A stretch of DNA of 64,000 bases from Agathobaculum hominis (GTDB lineage: Bacteria; Bacillota; Clostridia; Oscillospirales; Butyricicoccaceae), in assembly GCF_014288055.1 (NCBI RefSeq), contig NZ_JACOPK010000003.1:1-64000 (forward strand). Direction: 5' to 3'. Positions 34,677 to 42,586 of the stretch are shown one piece after another. Both the position numbers and the translations under genes were made by a program. How positions within the stretch are numbered: position 1 is the stretch's first letter; each line of letters opens with the position of its first letter. The notes beneath the pieces were generated by a model that made no database searches, was not told the origin of the DNA, and saw only the letters and a list, made by a program, of their open reading frames with translations.

Positions 34677-34726
34677 ATATAAGCACTCTGAAGTGAAGCT
34701 TCGCTGACAGAGTGAGAAATGAATAT

Positions 34727-34802
34727 CGCGGGGTAGAGCAGTTGGTAGCTCGTCGGGCTCATAACCCGGAGGCCGCAGGTTCAAGTCCTGTCCCCGCAAC
34801 CA
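34727..34802 (+). tRNA. Initiator tRNA-fMet (anticodon CAT)
   Basis: Acceptor CGCGGGG/CCCCGCA leaves C1-A72 unpaired, the bacterial initiator hallmark; the anticodon stem has three consecutive G-C pairs (GGG/CCC) around CTCATAA. The CCA end is encoded. Its 3' half and terminator are duplicated at 41881, marking an integration site. Confidence 0.96.
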
Positions 34803-34843
34803 TGTTTAACCGCTGATTTCGTAAGAAATCAGCGGTTTTTTTT
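34758..34843 (+). repeat. Left attachment repeat (tRNA-fMet 3' half plus terminator)
   Basis: About 86 bases from the anticodon loop through the tRNA terminator recur at 41881-41966 with two base differences in the tRNA part and small changes in the T run. This is the left end of the island. Confidence 0.85.
34808..34843 (+). terminator. Terminator of tRNA-fMet
   Basis: A 13-bp stem AACCGCTGATTTC/GAAATCAGCGGTT with loop GTAA, followed by a long T run. Confidence 0.93.
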
Positions 34844-34929
34844 ATTTTTTAGAGGTTTGGAGGGATACGGACAGGCGCTCTGGCCCCAATTGTACCCCAA
34901 CGGGGTGTCAAATAAGGAAGATAATTTTT

Positions 34930-35160
34930 GTGCAGTTTATAGAAAATCAAAGAATATTTTATAAGAAAGTCTGGGAAATTTCTGGATTCAATGATGCTGT
35001 AGAAGAATATATGGATGATTTGAATGGTTCTATTTCGAGCAAGTTCATAGATGTTCAAGAGGATGTTGAACGCGAAGTCAATGGAGCATTAGAGGATTTT
35101 GGAAAGCAATTGAAGAAAGCAATCGACGAGAAACTGACACAATTGAAACAGTATGTATAA
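34930..35160 (+). CDS. Small hypothetical protein in island
   Basis: A 76-residue, AT-rich reading frame starting with GTG and preceded by AAGGAAG. The sequence is amphipathic and charged (DVQEDVEREVNGALEDFGKQLKKAIDEKLTQLKQYV), consistent with a coiled coil. Base composition is clearly lower in GC than the host genes, in line with transfer. Not recognised. Confidence 0.5.
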   Translation: MQFIENQRIFYKKVWEISGFNDAVEEYMDDLNGSISSKFIDVQEDVEREVNGALEDFGKQLKKAIDEKLTQLKQYV

Positions 35161-35190
35161 ATCCCGGTAAATGTAAGGAGTTGATAGACG

Positions 35191-35244
35191 ATGCTTTGTC
35201 CTAAATGCGGCATATCCAACAATAAGAAGCTGTTGATTGCATAA
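35191..35244 (+). pseudogene. Zinc-ribbon N-terminal fragment
   Basis: An AAGGAG site precedes MLCPKCGISNNKKLLIA and a stop. CPKCG is the first half of a zinc ribbon; the second Cys pair is missing, so this is the truncated start of a larger gene cut by a deletion. Confidence 0.5.
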
Positions 35245-35361
35245 GCTCAAGTCAAAACCACCAGCTAAGCTGGCTGTCAGCATGTCCAGACACCCGGTCA
35301 TTGTGCCCCATTTTTCCCCGTTTCAGCATCCCTCACCACTCATTTTTCCCGTTTACAAACG

Positions 35362-35389
35362 AAAAAGCCCAGCTTTCGCTGGACTTTTT
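35362..35389. terminator. Bidirectional hairpin terminator
   Basis: AAAAAGCCCAGC and GCTGGACTTTTT pair around TTTC with one mismatch. It can end the minus-strand hydrolase operon and plus-strand transcripts alike. Confidence 0.75.
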
Positions 35390-35399
35390 CGACAGACTG

Positions 35400-35426
35400 G
35401 GGCATCCAAAAGGGTGCCCTTTTTTC
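35400..35426 (+). terminator. Terminator hairpin
   Basis: GGGCATCC-aaaa-GGGTGCCC followed by six T residues on the plus strand. Confidence 0.75.
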
Positions 35427-35526
35427 ATTTCTGCAGGCCATGTACAGCCCACTCTGCTTCTGCCCTGTTCGTATCTAGGATACTCAACTGGCACTTCGAT
35501 TTGCAGGATGCATGGATCTGGGCGCT

Positions 35527-36537
35527 TTACTCCCCATCCACAGGCTTGCCAACCATGTATACCCAGCCATGAGGAGGACAGACAGAATATGTCCAGTACC
35601 CGATGACCACACCGTCAAAGGGAGCAATGACCCGATCCACTTCCTCTCCGAACAGGTTCGTAATGATGGAAAGCGTGTCGCCCTTACGCACAGAATCCAT
35701 TGCCTTCTTCACAGGCACATGAATCCCGCCGTTGCGGTTATAGATATAATCAATGTCATAGTGGTGTACGCCCTCATTGGCGGGCACGCTGCCCTCCAGA
35801 ATCCCCAGCAGGGTCATCACATTGCGAATTCCGGTCTCCAACATCTGCTTGTGCTCATCCCGCTGATACATGCGGGTGCACTGTCCGCCGATCTCGGGTG
35901 TAATGCAGGGAATGCCCATCTGATAGGCATACTCATCCTCAATTCCGCTGTTCTCCGCGTAGCGGGTGTTCTTCCACAAGACCTTAAAGCCAAAGCACTG
36001 GGCCATTTCACGGGACTTATACGCCACAGGAGACTCCTCTCCGCAGTACAGCACAACAGGCTCCAGATACTCGCTGTTGCCGCCGCCGTGGATGCAGATC
36101 ACCGCGTCAGCCTTCTTGATGATGTTCTCACAGTACCAGCTGCACACATAAGCCGTCATGGGGTCGGTTCCGCCCGGATAGATGCGATTCAGATCCTGGG
36201 GCACAAAGTCCAGGGTATTATAGCGCTTCATTTCGGCAAAGGCCTCTGCATTCAGGGCAGGGATTCCAATGAAGCTTCCCTTCATCTTGGATACATCCAG
36301 CCCCTCAAAGGTCTTGATAATTCCCTCAGTACCCTCATACTCGTCGCCGTGGTTGCAGGCATCCACCACCAACGTGGGACCGTCCTGGGCGCCCACCGCC
36401 AGCATAATGGGAATATTCACCCATGAACCGTTGGCCCGCTGGGCCAAATGAATAAAACCATATTCCTTGGTGCCCTTCTTTTGGAGTGCCTGGGTAAGAT
36501 CAAACGATTCGTCATACTCTTTGATATTGGTCTGCAT
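35527..36537 (-). CDS. Succinylglutamate desuccinylase/aspartoacylase (M14-like) family protein
   Basis: A 336-residue zinc hydrolase. The metal site is seen in VVDACNHGDEYEGTEG (His, Glu) and AVICIHGGGNSEYL (His); the C-terminal part carries a beta-barrel-like extension (VRKGDTLSIITNLFGEEVDRVIAPFDGVVIGYW). Family members cleave N-acyl amino acids or small amides. It is the last gene of the island operon with a YfcC-type transporter, M20 and M28 enzymes, pointing to uptake and hydrolysis of acylated or peptide substrates. Confidence 0.85.
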   Translation of the reverse strand: MQTNIKEYDESFDLTQALQKKGTKEYGFIHLAQRANGSWVNIPIMLAVGAQDGPTLVVDACNHGDEYEGTEGIIKTFEGLDVSKMKGSFIGIPALNAEAFAEMKRYNTLDFVPQDLNRIYPGGTDPMTAYVCSWYCENIIKKADAVICIHGGGNSEYLEPVVLYCGEESPVAYKSREMAQCFGFKVLWKNTRYAENSGIEDEYAYQMGIPCITPEIGGQCTRMYQRDEHKQMLETGIRNVMTLLGILEGSVPANEGVHHYDIDYIYNRNGGIHVPVKKAMDSVRKGDTLSIITNLFGEEVDRVIAPFDGVVIGYWTYSVCPPHGWVYMVGKPVDGE

Positions 36538-36558
36538 AATCCATATCCCTTTTCTCTA

Positions 36559-38229
36559 TCATACCACACTGTCCGCGTCGCTGTTCAGTGCTTGGACAAT
36601 GCTTGTGCACTCAGATACAAAGCGGTTCACCTGCCGGCGGAAGGCTGTCCGCCAATACAAAAATTCCTGAGGTGGCAGGTCGTTGCGGTGCTTGCCCCTG
36701 ACCAGCTGCAGACCGGGCAGCAGGCCCACTGCAAATGTGTTGTCAAAGTGATATTCATCACAGGCACTGCACAGCAGTCTCGTCAGCCGGCCTCCTGCCT
36801 CCTTCGCCTGTCTGTCACTGGAAAAGCAGATACGCCCGGCACAGGCCTTGTCCAGCTCCTCCAGTGCCCGTTCTACAGGAGCGAAATCAAAGTCATCGCC
36901 GCAATGGGTCCGGATGTCTGCCACAGTATCTCTCATTTGCGCCAGACACCCTGCCGCGTCAAAGGGAAGATGCGCTTCATCGGCAAACTCTTTTACCAGC
37001 TCCACCAGCACCCGTGTATCCCTCATCAGAAGCTGGGGGTCCACCTTATCCATGGTATCCTCCACGGAATGCCACCACCAGCCTCCGCCGCTGCCTGCAC
37101 AGTGCCAGCGGCCACGGTTGGGCGGCGCCTGATAAAAGTCAAAGGACACCTGGATGGGAATGCGCGGCCCGAAAAATGACAGGTCTGATCCCCGCCCCAG
37201 CGGGCGGATCACCACCTCAGCCTGCCCGGTGCACCGACGCAGGATATCCCCAAGGGTATCCCCTGCCACACCGGACGTGGAAAACCCGATCTCCTGCGCT
37301 CCCATACAGCCGGGAGAGTCCATGTTGACCAGCGCCACACAACGGGCATCCAGGTCCTCAAACTGCTCATCGCAGTACCAAGTGCTCCCGGCATACCGTC
37401 CGTTGGAGTGGGCCGGCCACCACGCGATTTTGACACCCCGCCGCAGCTGCTTCTGGGACAGTACCCGTGCCAGTTCCAACACAGCGGCATTCCCGGTGGC
37501 ATTATCCGTCACACCATAATCCCAGGAGTCATAGTGGCTGCCCACCAGCACATACTCCGGCGTTTCACCGGCCAGCTCGGCTACAGGGATCTGAAGACGC
37601 ACACATCCACACTGTAGTACGCTGCGCACCGTCGCGGTACGGCTGCAGGCTCCAGGCGTCAGCAAGGGCAGTATGGATTCTCTGTCACAGCTTCTCAGGC
37701 CCACCACCGGAAAATCAGGATAGGTTTTTCCGTTTTCAGGCTCCGCGGTGCCCCACACAGGGCTGACCGTCTCGTAGTGAAGCACAGGCTCCTCGCTGGT
37801 CCACAGATGGATCAGGCCCTTTACACCGTATCCCCGCAGCTTTTGAACATAGTCCTCATAAAAATTGTCCCCAATCACGATGCAGCCCCGCGCCCCCGCG
37901 TACCAATCCTGCTCCTGTCTGGGCTTCAGCTGGTCGTGGGCATGGACATCATAAAACAAGGGAGCGGTCACTCCGTCCGGACAATGGGCGGAGAAGGAAC
38001 GGGGAAGGGCTTCAAAGGTCTGATCCATCCCCTCTACAGTAACTGACGCTTCTATAGGAGTGGAGACATATCCGTCACACTCATACACGCGGCATGGAAT
38101 GCCCCATTCCTGCAGCTTCTTGATCAGATAGCCGCAGGCACGGTGCTCATCTTCCGAACCGCCGATGCGCTTCAGCCCGGAAAACACATCCAGTGTCTCC
38201 ATCAGGCATTCCCGTGAGAGTTCTTCCAT
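36559..38229 (-). CDS. M28 family metallopeptidase with PA-like insert
   Basis: A 556-residue protein without obvious signal peptide. The N-terminal segment (RIGGSEDEHRACGYLIKKLQEWGI) and the PA-like region near 100-180 precede the M28 zinc site GSHYDSWDYGVTDNATGNAAVLELA, with further ligands in AHSNGRYAGS and NMDSPG. Expected activity is aminopeptidase or amidase. ATG 38229 follows AAGGAGAATTGAGGA and lies four bases past the M20 stop codon, so the genes are coupled. Confidence 0.85.
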   Translation of the reverse strand: MEELSRECLMETLDVFSGLKRIGGSEDEHRACGYLIKKLQEWGIPCRVYECDGYVSTPIEASVTVEGMDQTFEALPRSFSAHCPDGVTAPLFYDVHAHDQLKPRQEQDWYAGARGCIVIGDNFYEDYVQKLRGYGVKGLIHLWTSEEPVLHYETVSPVWGTAEPENGKTYPDFPVVGLRSCDRESILPLLTPGACSRTATVRSVLQCGCVRLQIPVAELAGETPEYVLVGSHYDSWDYGVTDNATGNAAVLELARVLSQKQLRRGVKIAWWPAHSNGRYAGSTWYCDEQFEDLDARCVALVNMDSPGCMGAQEIGFSTSGVAGDTLGDILRRCTGQAEVVIRPLGRGSDLSFFGPRIPIQVSFDFYQAPPNRGRWHCAGSGGGWWWHSVEDTMDKVDPQLLMRDTRVLVELVKEFADEAHLPFDAAGCLAQMRDTVADIRTHCGDDFDFAPVERALEELDKACAGRICFSSDRQAKEAGGRLTRLLCSACDEYHFDNTFAVGLLPGLQLVRGKHRNDLPPQEFLYWRTAFRRQVNRFVSECTSIVQALNSDADSVV

Positions 38230-38232
38230 TCC

Positions 38233-39429
38233 TCAATTCTCCTTTTGGTGTGCAAGGAAACACTGGTACACATCCTGCCAGGCAGCCTCATCCGTCACAA
38301 GGCGGAAGGCAGCCAGTGCACAGCACACAGCACCGTCATAGATGCCCTGATGAGCCCGCGCCTCTTTCCCGGTCTTTACCCATGCGTCCGTGTGAGGAGG
38401 ATCATCTGTCTCGATGGTCTTTACCCGCAGGCAGCAGCTGGGCAGCCGGTGGGTCACCGCGCCGAAATCGGTAGAACCGCAGTCCTTCCGGGGCGGAGCA
38501 ATTCCGTCACACGCAAATTTTTCTGCACACTCCATCAGCAGCGCACCCATGGCATCATTGATGGTGGTGTTGTAAATATGCGCCACAGGGGTAATTTGTA
38601 CCTGTGTCTGGGTAGCCATGGCAGCAGCCTGGGCAATCTCCCGGGTCCACTGCTCCACGCTCTCCAGATACGCCATGGAGGAGTGGCGGATCTCTACCTT
38701 AACCTTGGCAAAATCGGGCACGGAGTTGACTGCCGTCCCCCCAGCCAGCACAATATTGCTCACCCGGCTGGAATCCTTGAGGTGATTGCGCATGAGCCCA
38801 AGCCCTGTCTGCAGCATGGTCACCGCATCCACTGCGCTGCGCCCAGCATAAGGCGCAATACCCGCGTGGGCGGTTTTGCCGTGAAATTCCACATCCATCT
38901 CGATCAGAGCCAGAGAGGGCGTCTCCAGCTGGGTCAATGTGCTGCCGTGCACCATGAAGGCCACATCAATATGGTCAAACCCGCCGTGGGCGGCCATCTC
39001 GTTTTTGCCTCCGTCCAGCGACTCCTCGCTGGGCGTCCCGATCACATGGATCTCAAAGGGCTGGTCCGAAGACTCCAGCACTCCCCGCAGGGCCATTGCC
39101 GCGCCGATCATGGCAGGGGTCTGCATATGGTGGGCGCAGCCATGTCCCTGGCCCCGCAGCGCATCATATTCCCCTAAAAATCCTACTGCGCGCCCTCCGG
39201 CAGCCCGCCCTCCCTTGTGGCGGTACACGGCACAAAAAGCCGTATCCAGCCCGGCGTAGGGAATGGTTACTTCAAAATCGTGGGCTCGCAGCCACTTTGT
39301 CAGCGCAGCTGAGGAGCGGTACTCCTCATAGCCCGGCTCGGCGTAATCAAAAATTTCGTCGCTCAGCGCGCACAGCTGCGGCATCAGCTCTGAAACGATA
39401 TTCGCAATTTGCTTCTGAATTTCTTCCAT
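38233..39429 (-). CDS. M20 family amidohydrolase (AbgB-like)
   Basis: A 398-residue metal-dependent amidohydrolase. Typical parts are IFDYAEPGYEEYRSSAALTKWL, VGFLGEYDALRGQGHGCAHHMQTPAMIGAA (metal ligands), IGTPSEESLDGGKNEMA and HGKTAHAGIAPYAGRSAVDAV. This resembles AbgB and related p-aminobenzoyl-glutamate or N-acyl-amino-acid hydrolases more than hippuricase. ATG 39429 is preferred; ATG 39441 has its ribosome site too close. Second gene of the island operon. Confidence 0.87.
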   Translation of the reverse strand: MEEIQKQIANIVSELMPQLCALSDEIFDYAEPGYEEYRSSAALTKWLRAHDFEVTIPYAGLDTAFCAVYRHKGGRAAGGRAVGFLGEYDALRGQGHGCAHHMQTPAMIGAAMALRGVLESSDQPFEIHVIGTPSEESLDGGKNEMAAHGGFDHIDVAFMVHGSTLTQLETPSLALIEMDVEFHGKTAHAGIAPYAGRSAVDAVTMLQTGLGLMRNHLKDSSRVSNIVLAGGTAVNSVPDFAKVKVEIRHSSMAYLESVEQWTREIAQAAAMATQTQVQITPVAHIYNTTINDAMGALLMECAEKFACDGIAPPRKDCGSTDFGAVTHRLPSCCLRVKTIETDDPPHTDAWVKTGKEARAHQGIYDGAVCCALAAFRLVTDEAAWQDVYQCFLAHQKEN

Positions 39430-39510
39430 GGCATGTCCCATCCTATATCTTTGAAATTTATAATATCCTGCCGTCGCGCCATGCAGTTGCGGCGGCCAGC
39501 TCTAAACGGA

Positions 39511-40914
39511 TCAGTAACCGATCACCACAGCCAAAGCCAGGAAGGCCATAGAAACCAGGCTGAGCAAAATCACCAGCTTAATGACGTACTTCAGCCACAC
39601 GGAATAGGGAATCTTGGACGCAGCCAAAAATCCCAGCATGGTGGACGAAGTGGGGTAGATGGCATTGGTCAGGCCGTCACCCAGCTGGAAGGCCAGCACA
39701 GTGCTCTGGCGGGTCAGGCCCACCAGATCGCCCACAGGCGCCATGATCGGCATGGTGGCTGCCGCCTGGCCCGTACCAGAGTTGATGGGCAGGTTGATGA
39801 TGTTCTGCACCAGGAACATACCGATGATCTTTACCGAGCTGGGCAGTGCCACAATCGCATTGGCCAAGGCATTGATAATGGTATCAATGATCATGCCGTC
39901 CACCATAACGGTATTGATCGTACCGGCCACTCCCACAATCATCGCACCGAAGGTGATATTGGCCATGCCCTGCACATACAGATCGCAGATCTTGTTGCCG
40001 CTGAACCCGGCCAGAATACCGCATACCACACCCAGCACCAAAAACAAAGTAGCCATTTCGGTGATAAACCATCCCAAGTAGGCCACGCCGTAAATCAAAA
40101 CGGCCAACGCGATGACAACGGCCAGAAGGATCAGCTTGTGCCGTCCGGTCACTTCAATCGCAGATACATCCACATCCTCCAGGTTGGAATCCTCGTTCCC
40201 CATCAGGTTCTTGGAGGGATTCTTCTTTACCTTCTCCGCGTAATGAATAATATACAGGCTGGTCACAACAATAAACGCCACCAGGATAATCCAGCGATAC
40301 CAGGCTCCGGAGAACATGGGAGTCACACCCGCGATGGACTGAGCCACACCCACATTAAAGGGATTATAGATGCCCGCCGTAAAGCCCACGATGGAGCCCA
40401 TGGCGATCATGGCTGTACCTGTGATGGTATCATAGCCCACTGCCTTGGCCACTGCAATCCCAATAGGCACAAACACCAGAACCTCCACAGACATTCCCAT
40501 GGTGAAGCCACCTACGGCAAAGGCCGTAATGAAGATGGGGATGAGCAGCTTTTCTTTTCCCGCAAACATCTTGCCCAGCTTGGCACAAAAGGCGGTGATC
40601 ATCCCTGTCTGCATAATCAGCTCAAAGGCGCCGCCGATGATGAAAATAAAGAAGATGATCTCGTTTACGCTGGAGCTGCCCAGAGTTCGCACAAAAGCCA
40701 TGGGGATTTCCAGCGGTGAAACCGGTGACGATTCCACCTGAGTGTATGTACCCGGTACAATCAGCATACGGCCGCTGGCATCCTCCTGGCGCTCAAACTG
40801 GCCGGCAGGAATCACGTAGGTCAGCAGGCAGACAACCAACACGATCAGAAACAGAATAATGTACGTGTGGGGCATCTGGATGCCTTTTTTCTTTTTCGAC
40901 GTTTCAATGGACAT
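39511..40914 (-). CDS. YfcC-family transporter
   Basis: A 467-residue membrane protein with about 11-12 hydrophobic helices. It starts with a short basic tail and the typical PHTYIILFLIVLVVCLLTYVIPAGQF, and has repeated re-entrant-like motifs (GFTAGIYNPFNVGVAQSIAG; PINSGTGQAAATMPIMAPVGDLVGL). YfcC/DcuC-like proteins move amino acids, dipeptides or dicarboxylates. As the first gene of an operon with three amidohydrolases/peptidases, it probably imports their substrate. ATG 40914 is chosen over GTG 40926. Confidence 0.88.
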   Translation of the reverse strand: MSIETSKKKKGIQMPHTYIILFLIVLVVCLLTYVIPAGQFERQEDASGRMLIVPGTYTQVESSPVSPLEIPMAFVRTLGSSSVNEIIFFIFIIGGAFELIMQTGMITAFCAKLGKMFAGKEKLLIPIFITAFAVGGFTMGMSVEVLVFVPIGIAVAKAVGYDTITGTAMIAMGSIVGFTAGIYNPFNVGVAQSIAGVTPMFSGAWYRWIILVAFIVVTSLYIIHYAEKVKKNPSKNLMGNEDSNLEDVDVSAIEVTGRHKLILLAVVIALAVLIYGVAYLGWFITEMATLFLVLGVVCGILAGFSGNKICDLYVQGMANITFGAMIVGVAGTINTVMVDGMIIDTIINALANAIVALPSSVKIIGMFLVQNIINLPINSGTGQAAATMPIMAPVGDLVGLTRQSTVLAFQLGDGLTNAIYPTSSTMLGFLAASKIPYSVWLKYVIKLVILLSLVSMAFLALAVVIGY

Positions 40915-40949
40915 TCTTCTCTGCACTCCTCACAATCAAGTGTCTAATA

Positions 40950-40978
40950 ATTATACATTTATTTTTTCCTTTATGCAA
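40950..40978 (-). promoter_or_regulatory. Promoter of the island operon
   Basis: On the minus strand TTGCAT (40978-40973), a 17-bp spacer and perfect TATAAT (40955-40950), about 35 bases before the transporter gene. Confidence 0.78.
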
Positions 40979-41017
40979 GGGCAAACCGAGATTTATCGAG
41001 GAATCTGAATTTATCGT

Positions 41018-41054
41018 AAAAAACTCCCTTGAGCCGCCAGCGGCTCAAGGGAGT
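41018..41054 (-). terminator. Strong terminator, minus strand
   Basis: A perfect 14-bp stem ACTCCCTTGAGCCG/CGGCTCAAGGGAGT with a 4-base loop, followed on the minus strand by six T residues. It must have served a minus-strand gene in 41060-41350. Confidence 0.88.
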
Positions 41055-41386
41055 CTATGGATGTTTTGACCACTGTATCCACAAAAACTGATTAAAGTTC
41101 CAGCCCATTCCACGCTTCTGTCAGCCGACACAGCCGTTACAGAAGCGTGTGTGCTGCTGAAGTTTCCACTGGGCAGGCTGACACGGGCATAGCGGCCATC
41201 CCAAATTCAGTGTAAACTCCTCAGCTTGGAAGCGCGCAAAGTTTATCTGCAGCCACAGCAGATTCATCCCGCTGCCGCCTTCTCCTATACGATGTTCCCC
41301 CTCACAGACTGAGGGTACAGATGTAACGGATGGGTCGAATATGTCCTGCAACCGTGCGGTCTATGCGCCGATAATTCATAGTTCGT
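41055..41386. other. Degenerate coding region in island
   Basis: A minus-strand frame (41121-41351) ends just before the terminator at 41018-41054 and has Cys-rich ends (PLCPCQPAQW, RFCNGCVG). Its upstream part appears to continue in another frame, so it looks like the remains of a longer gene. Family not recognised. Confidence 0.35.
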
Positions 41387-41749
41387 ATGGGCACCATCTT
41401 CTTAATAGTGAGCATAACCTCCTGCATTTTTCGCTCCCGATCCAGTTCTGCCGCACCGTGTGCATTGGTAGATGACGAATCCTATATTCCGAGCAATGAT
41501 GTTGTTGTACTGGTTGCACCGGATATGCTGTCTGAAAGCGGAATACAGGAATTGAATGTCATTCCATCGGGAACCTGTCAGATGCAGAATAGCAGTGGAT
41601 TTGCGAAAGAGTATCCTAAATATGCAATCATTGATGACGAGTGGATCGCGCAAGTACAGGCAGATACGCAGGCGGTAGAAAACATCAAAGCACAGATGCA
41701 GGAAGCCAAAAATCAAATCGACCAGCTGCTTCAAAACCAGCCCCAATAA
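41387..41749 (+). CDS. Hypothetical protein, possibly truncated
   Basis: Up to 120 residues. The true start is uncertain because no ribosome site is seen at 41387. The C-terminal half is Gln-rich and coiled-coil-like (IAQVQADTQAVENIKAQMQEAKNQIDQLLQNQ). The early part (YIPSNDVVVLVAPDML) may be an internal segment of a phage-type protein. It lies at the right edge of the island. Not recognised. Confidence 0.4.
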   Translation: MGTIFLIVSITSCIFRSRSSSAAPCALVDDESYIPSNDVVVLVAPDMLSESGIQELNVIPSGTCQMQNSSGFAKEYPKYAIIDDEWIAQVQADTQAVENIKAQMQEAKNQIDQLLQNQPQ

Positions 41750-41880
41750 TACCCCAACTCACACTCATTATTTTGTGTGAGTGTGGGAGGATAGAAATCC
41801 TAAATAAGAAATAGCATCATAAATGCTGCTAAAATGGCGAAAATAAGAACTTATTTTACGCAAAAATCCACCACCGATTT
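41750..41880. other. Island right-end non-coding region
   Basis: Contains a small hairpin CTCACAC/GTGTGAG (about 41758-41782) and the tail of the near-repeat CCCCAATAATACCCCAAC. No gene seen. Confidence 0.5.
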
Positions 41881-41966
41881 CTCATAACCCGGAGGCCACA
41901 GGTTCAAGTCCTGTCCCTGCAACCATGTTTAACCGCTGATTTCGTAAGAAATCAGCGGTTTTTTAT
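41881..41966 (+). repeat. Right attachment repeat (decayed tRNA-fMet 3' half plus terminator)
   Basis: Matches 34758-34843 from CTCATAACCC to the terminator T run, with changes in the T arm region (GCCGCAGG to GCCACAGG) and acceptor (CCCCGC to CCCTGC). The 5' half of a tRNA is absent, so this is not a working tRNA gene. Confidence 0.85.
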
Positions 41967-42036
41967 ACTTTTTCGAGCACTTAGAAAACCTCCGGGCAGG
42001 CGACCCCGAAAATGGAAAGTCGTATGGAAAGGCAGT

Positions 42037-42080
42037 GGTATCAAAAAAATGCACGACGTGAAGGTGCTTTTTTTGATACC
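42037..42080. terminator. 17-bp inverted repeat with A/T tracts
   Basis: GGTATCAAAAAA and TTTTTTTGATACC plus GCAC/GTGC pair across a 9-base loop. It could terminate in either direction or be a transposon end. The remainder of 41967-42264 shows no gene. Confidence 0.55.
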
Positions 42081-42264
42081 TGAAACGAAAATTTTGACCG
42101 CGTCAAGTAATGTTCGCAAAAAGGGCTCCTGAAAAAATGAAGTTAGGCAGCAACGAGCAGAGTTGCCGCAATGGATTCCTGGCTTAGATAAGCTCTGGAG
42201 ACAGACCAGTCCTCAACGTATTCCATGCAATTCAAAATTAGCGCACAAGAGCCGTAAAGACACG

Positions 42265-42303
42265 AATCCCCTGCTGAGAATATTTCTCGGCAGGGGATTT
42301 TCG
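42265..42303. terminator. Bidirectional terminator-like hairpin
   Basis: A 15-bp stem AATCCCCTGCTGAGA/TCTCGGCAGGGGATT followed by TTTCG, just left of a TnpV relic. Confidence 0.8.
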
Positions 42304-42367
42304 TACATCGCCTATTTGAGCAATCTCCGCTATCATAGAATCACAAAACAAAGCGGAGGTTGTTACA

Positions 42368-42510
42368 ATGGAAAAATTCATAACGGACGAACACACAGGA
42401 CTTACGAACTGGTCGGAGATTATTATTTGGTTGCCGGTGATGAAGAACCGGAGCTGGAACCAATCGGCATCTACGGTCAGCGCCATCGGCGCTATCTATC
42501 GCTGCAACGG
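42368..42510 (+). pseudogene. TnpV-like transposon protein, 5' remnant with frameshift
   Basis: GCGGAGGTTG precedes the ATG. MEKFITDEHTGL continues after a frameshift near 42399 as TYELVGDYYLVAG, then EPIGIYGQRHRRYL, the conserved N-terminus of TnpV proteins of clostridial transposons (normally about 120 residues). The C-terminal two thirds are missing. It marks past transposition next to the island. Confidence 0.7.
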
Positions 42511-42586
42511 ATCTCAGAGGTTCCGTGTTCATTCGTCGGCGTTACATTTGCATTTTTGTTTGTCGAAAGCCGTGTTTTCTCGTCTT

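Larger units (their letters stand above)
34758..41966. mobile_element. Genomic island in tRNA-fMet, integrase not visible
   Basis: A 7.2-kb segment bounded by direct repeats of the tRNA 3' half. It holds small or broken genes at both edges and a minus-strand transporter/hydrolase operon in the middle. A second near-repeat, CCCCAATTGTACCCCAAC (34884) and CCCCAATAATACCCCAAC (41741), lies just inside both ends. No recombinase gene is seen, so the element is probably degenerate or mobilised in trans. Confidence 0.8.

Noticed and set aside
41881..41926. tRNA-like sequence read as a second tRNA-Met
   Set aside because: Only the 3' half is present, the 5' acceptor and D arm are missing, and two bases differ from the intact copy; it is the right attachment repeat.
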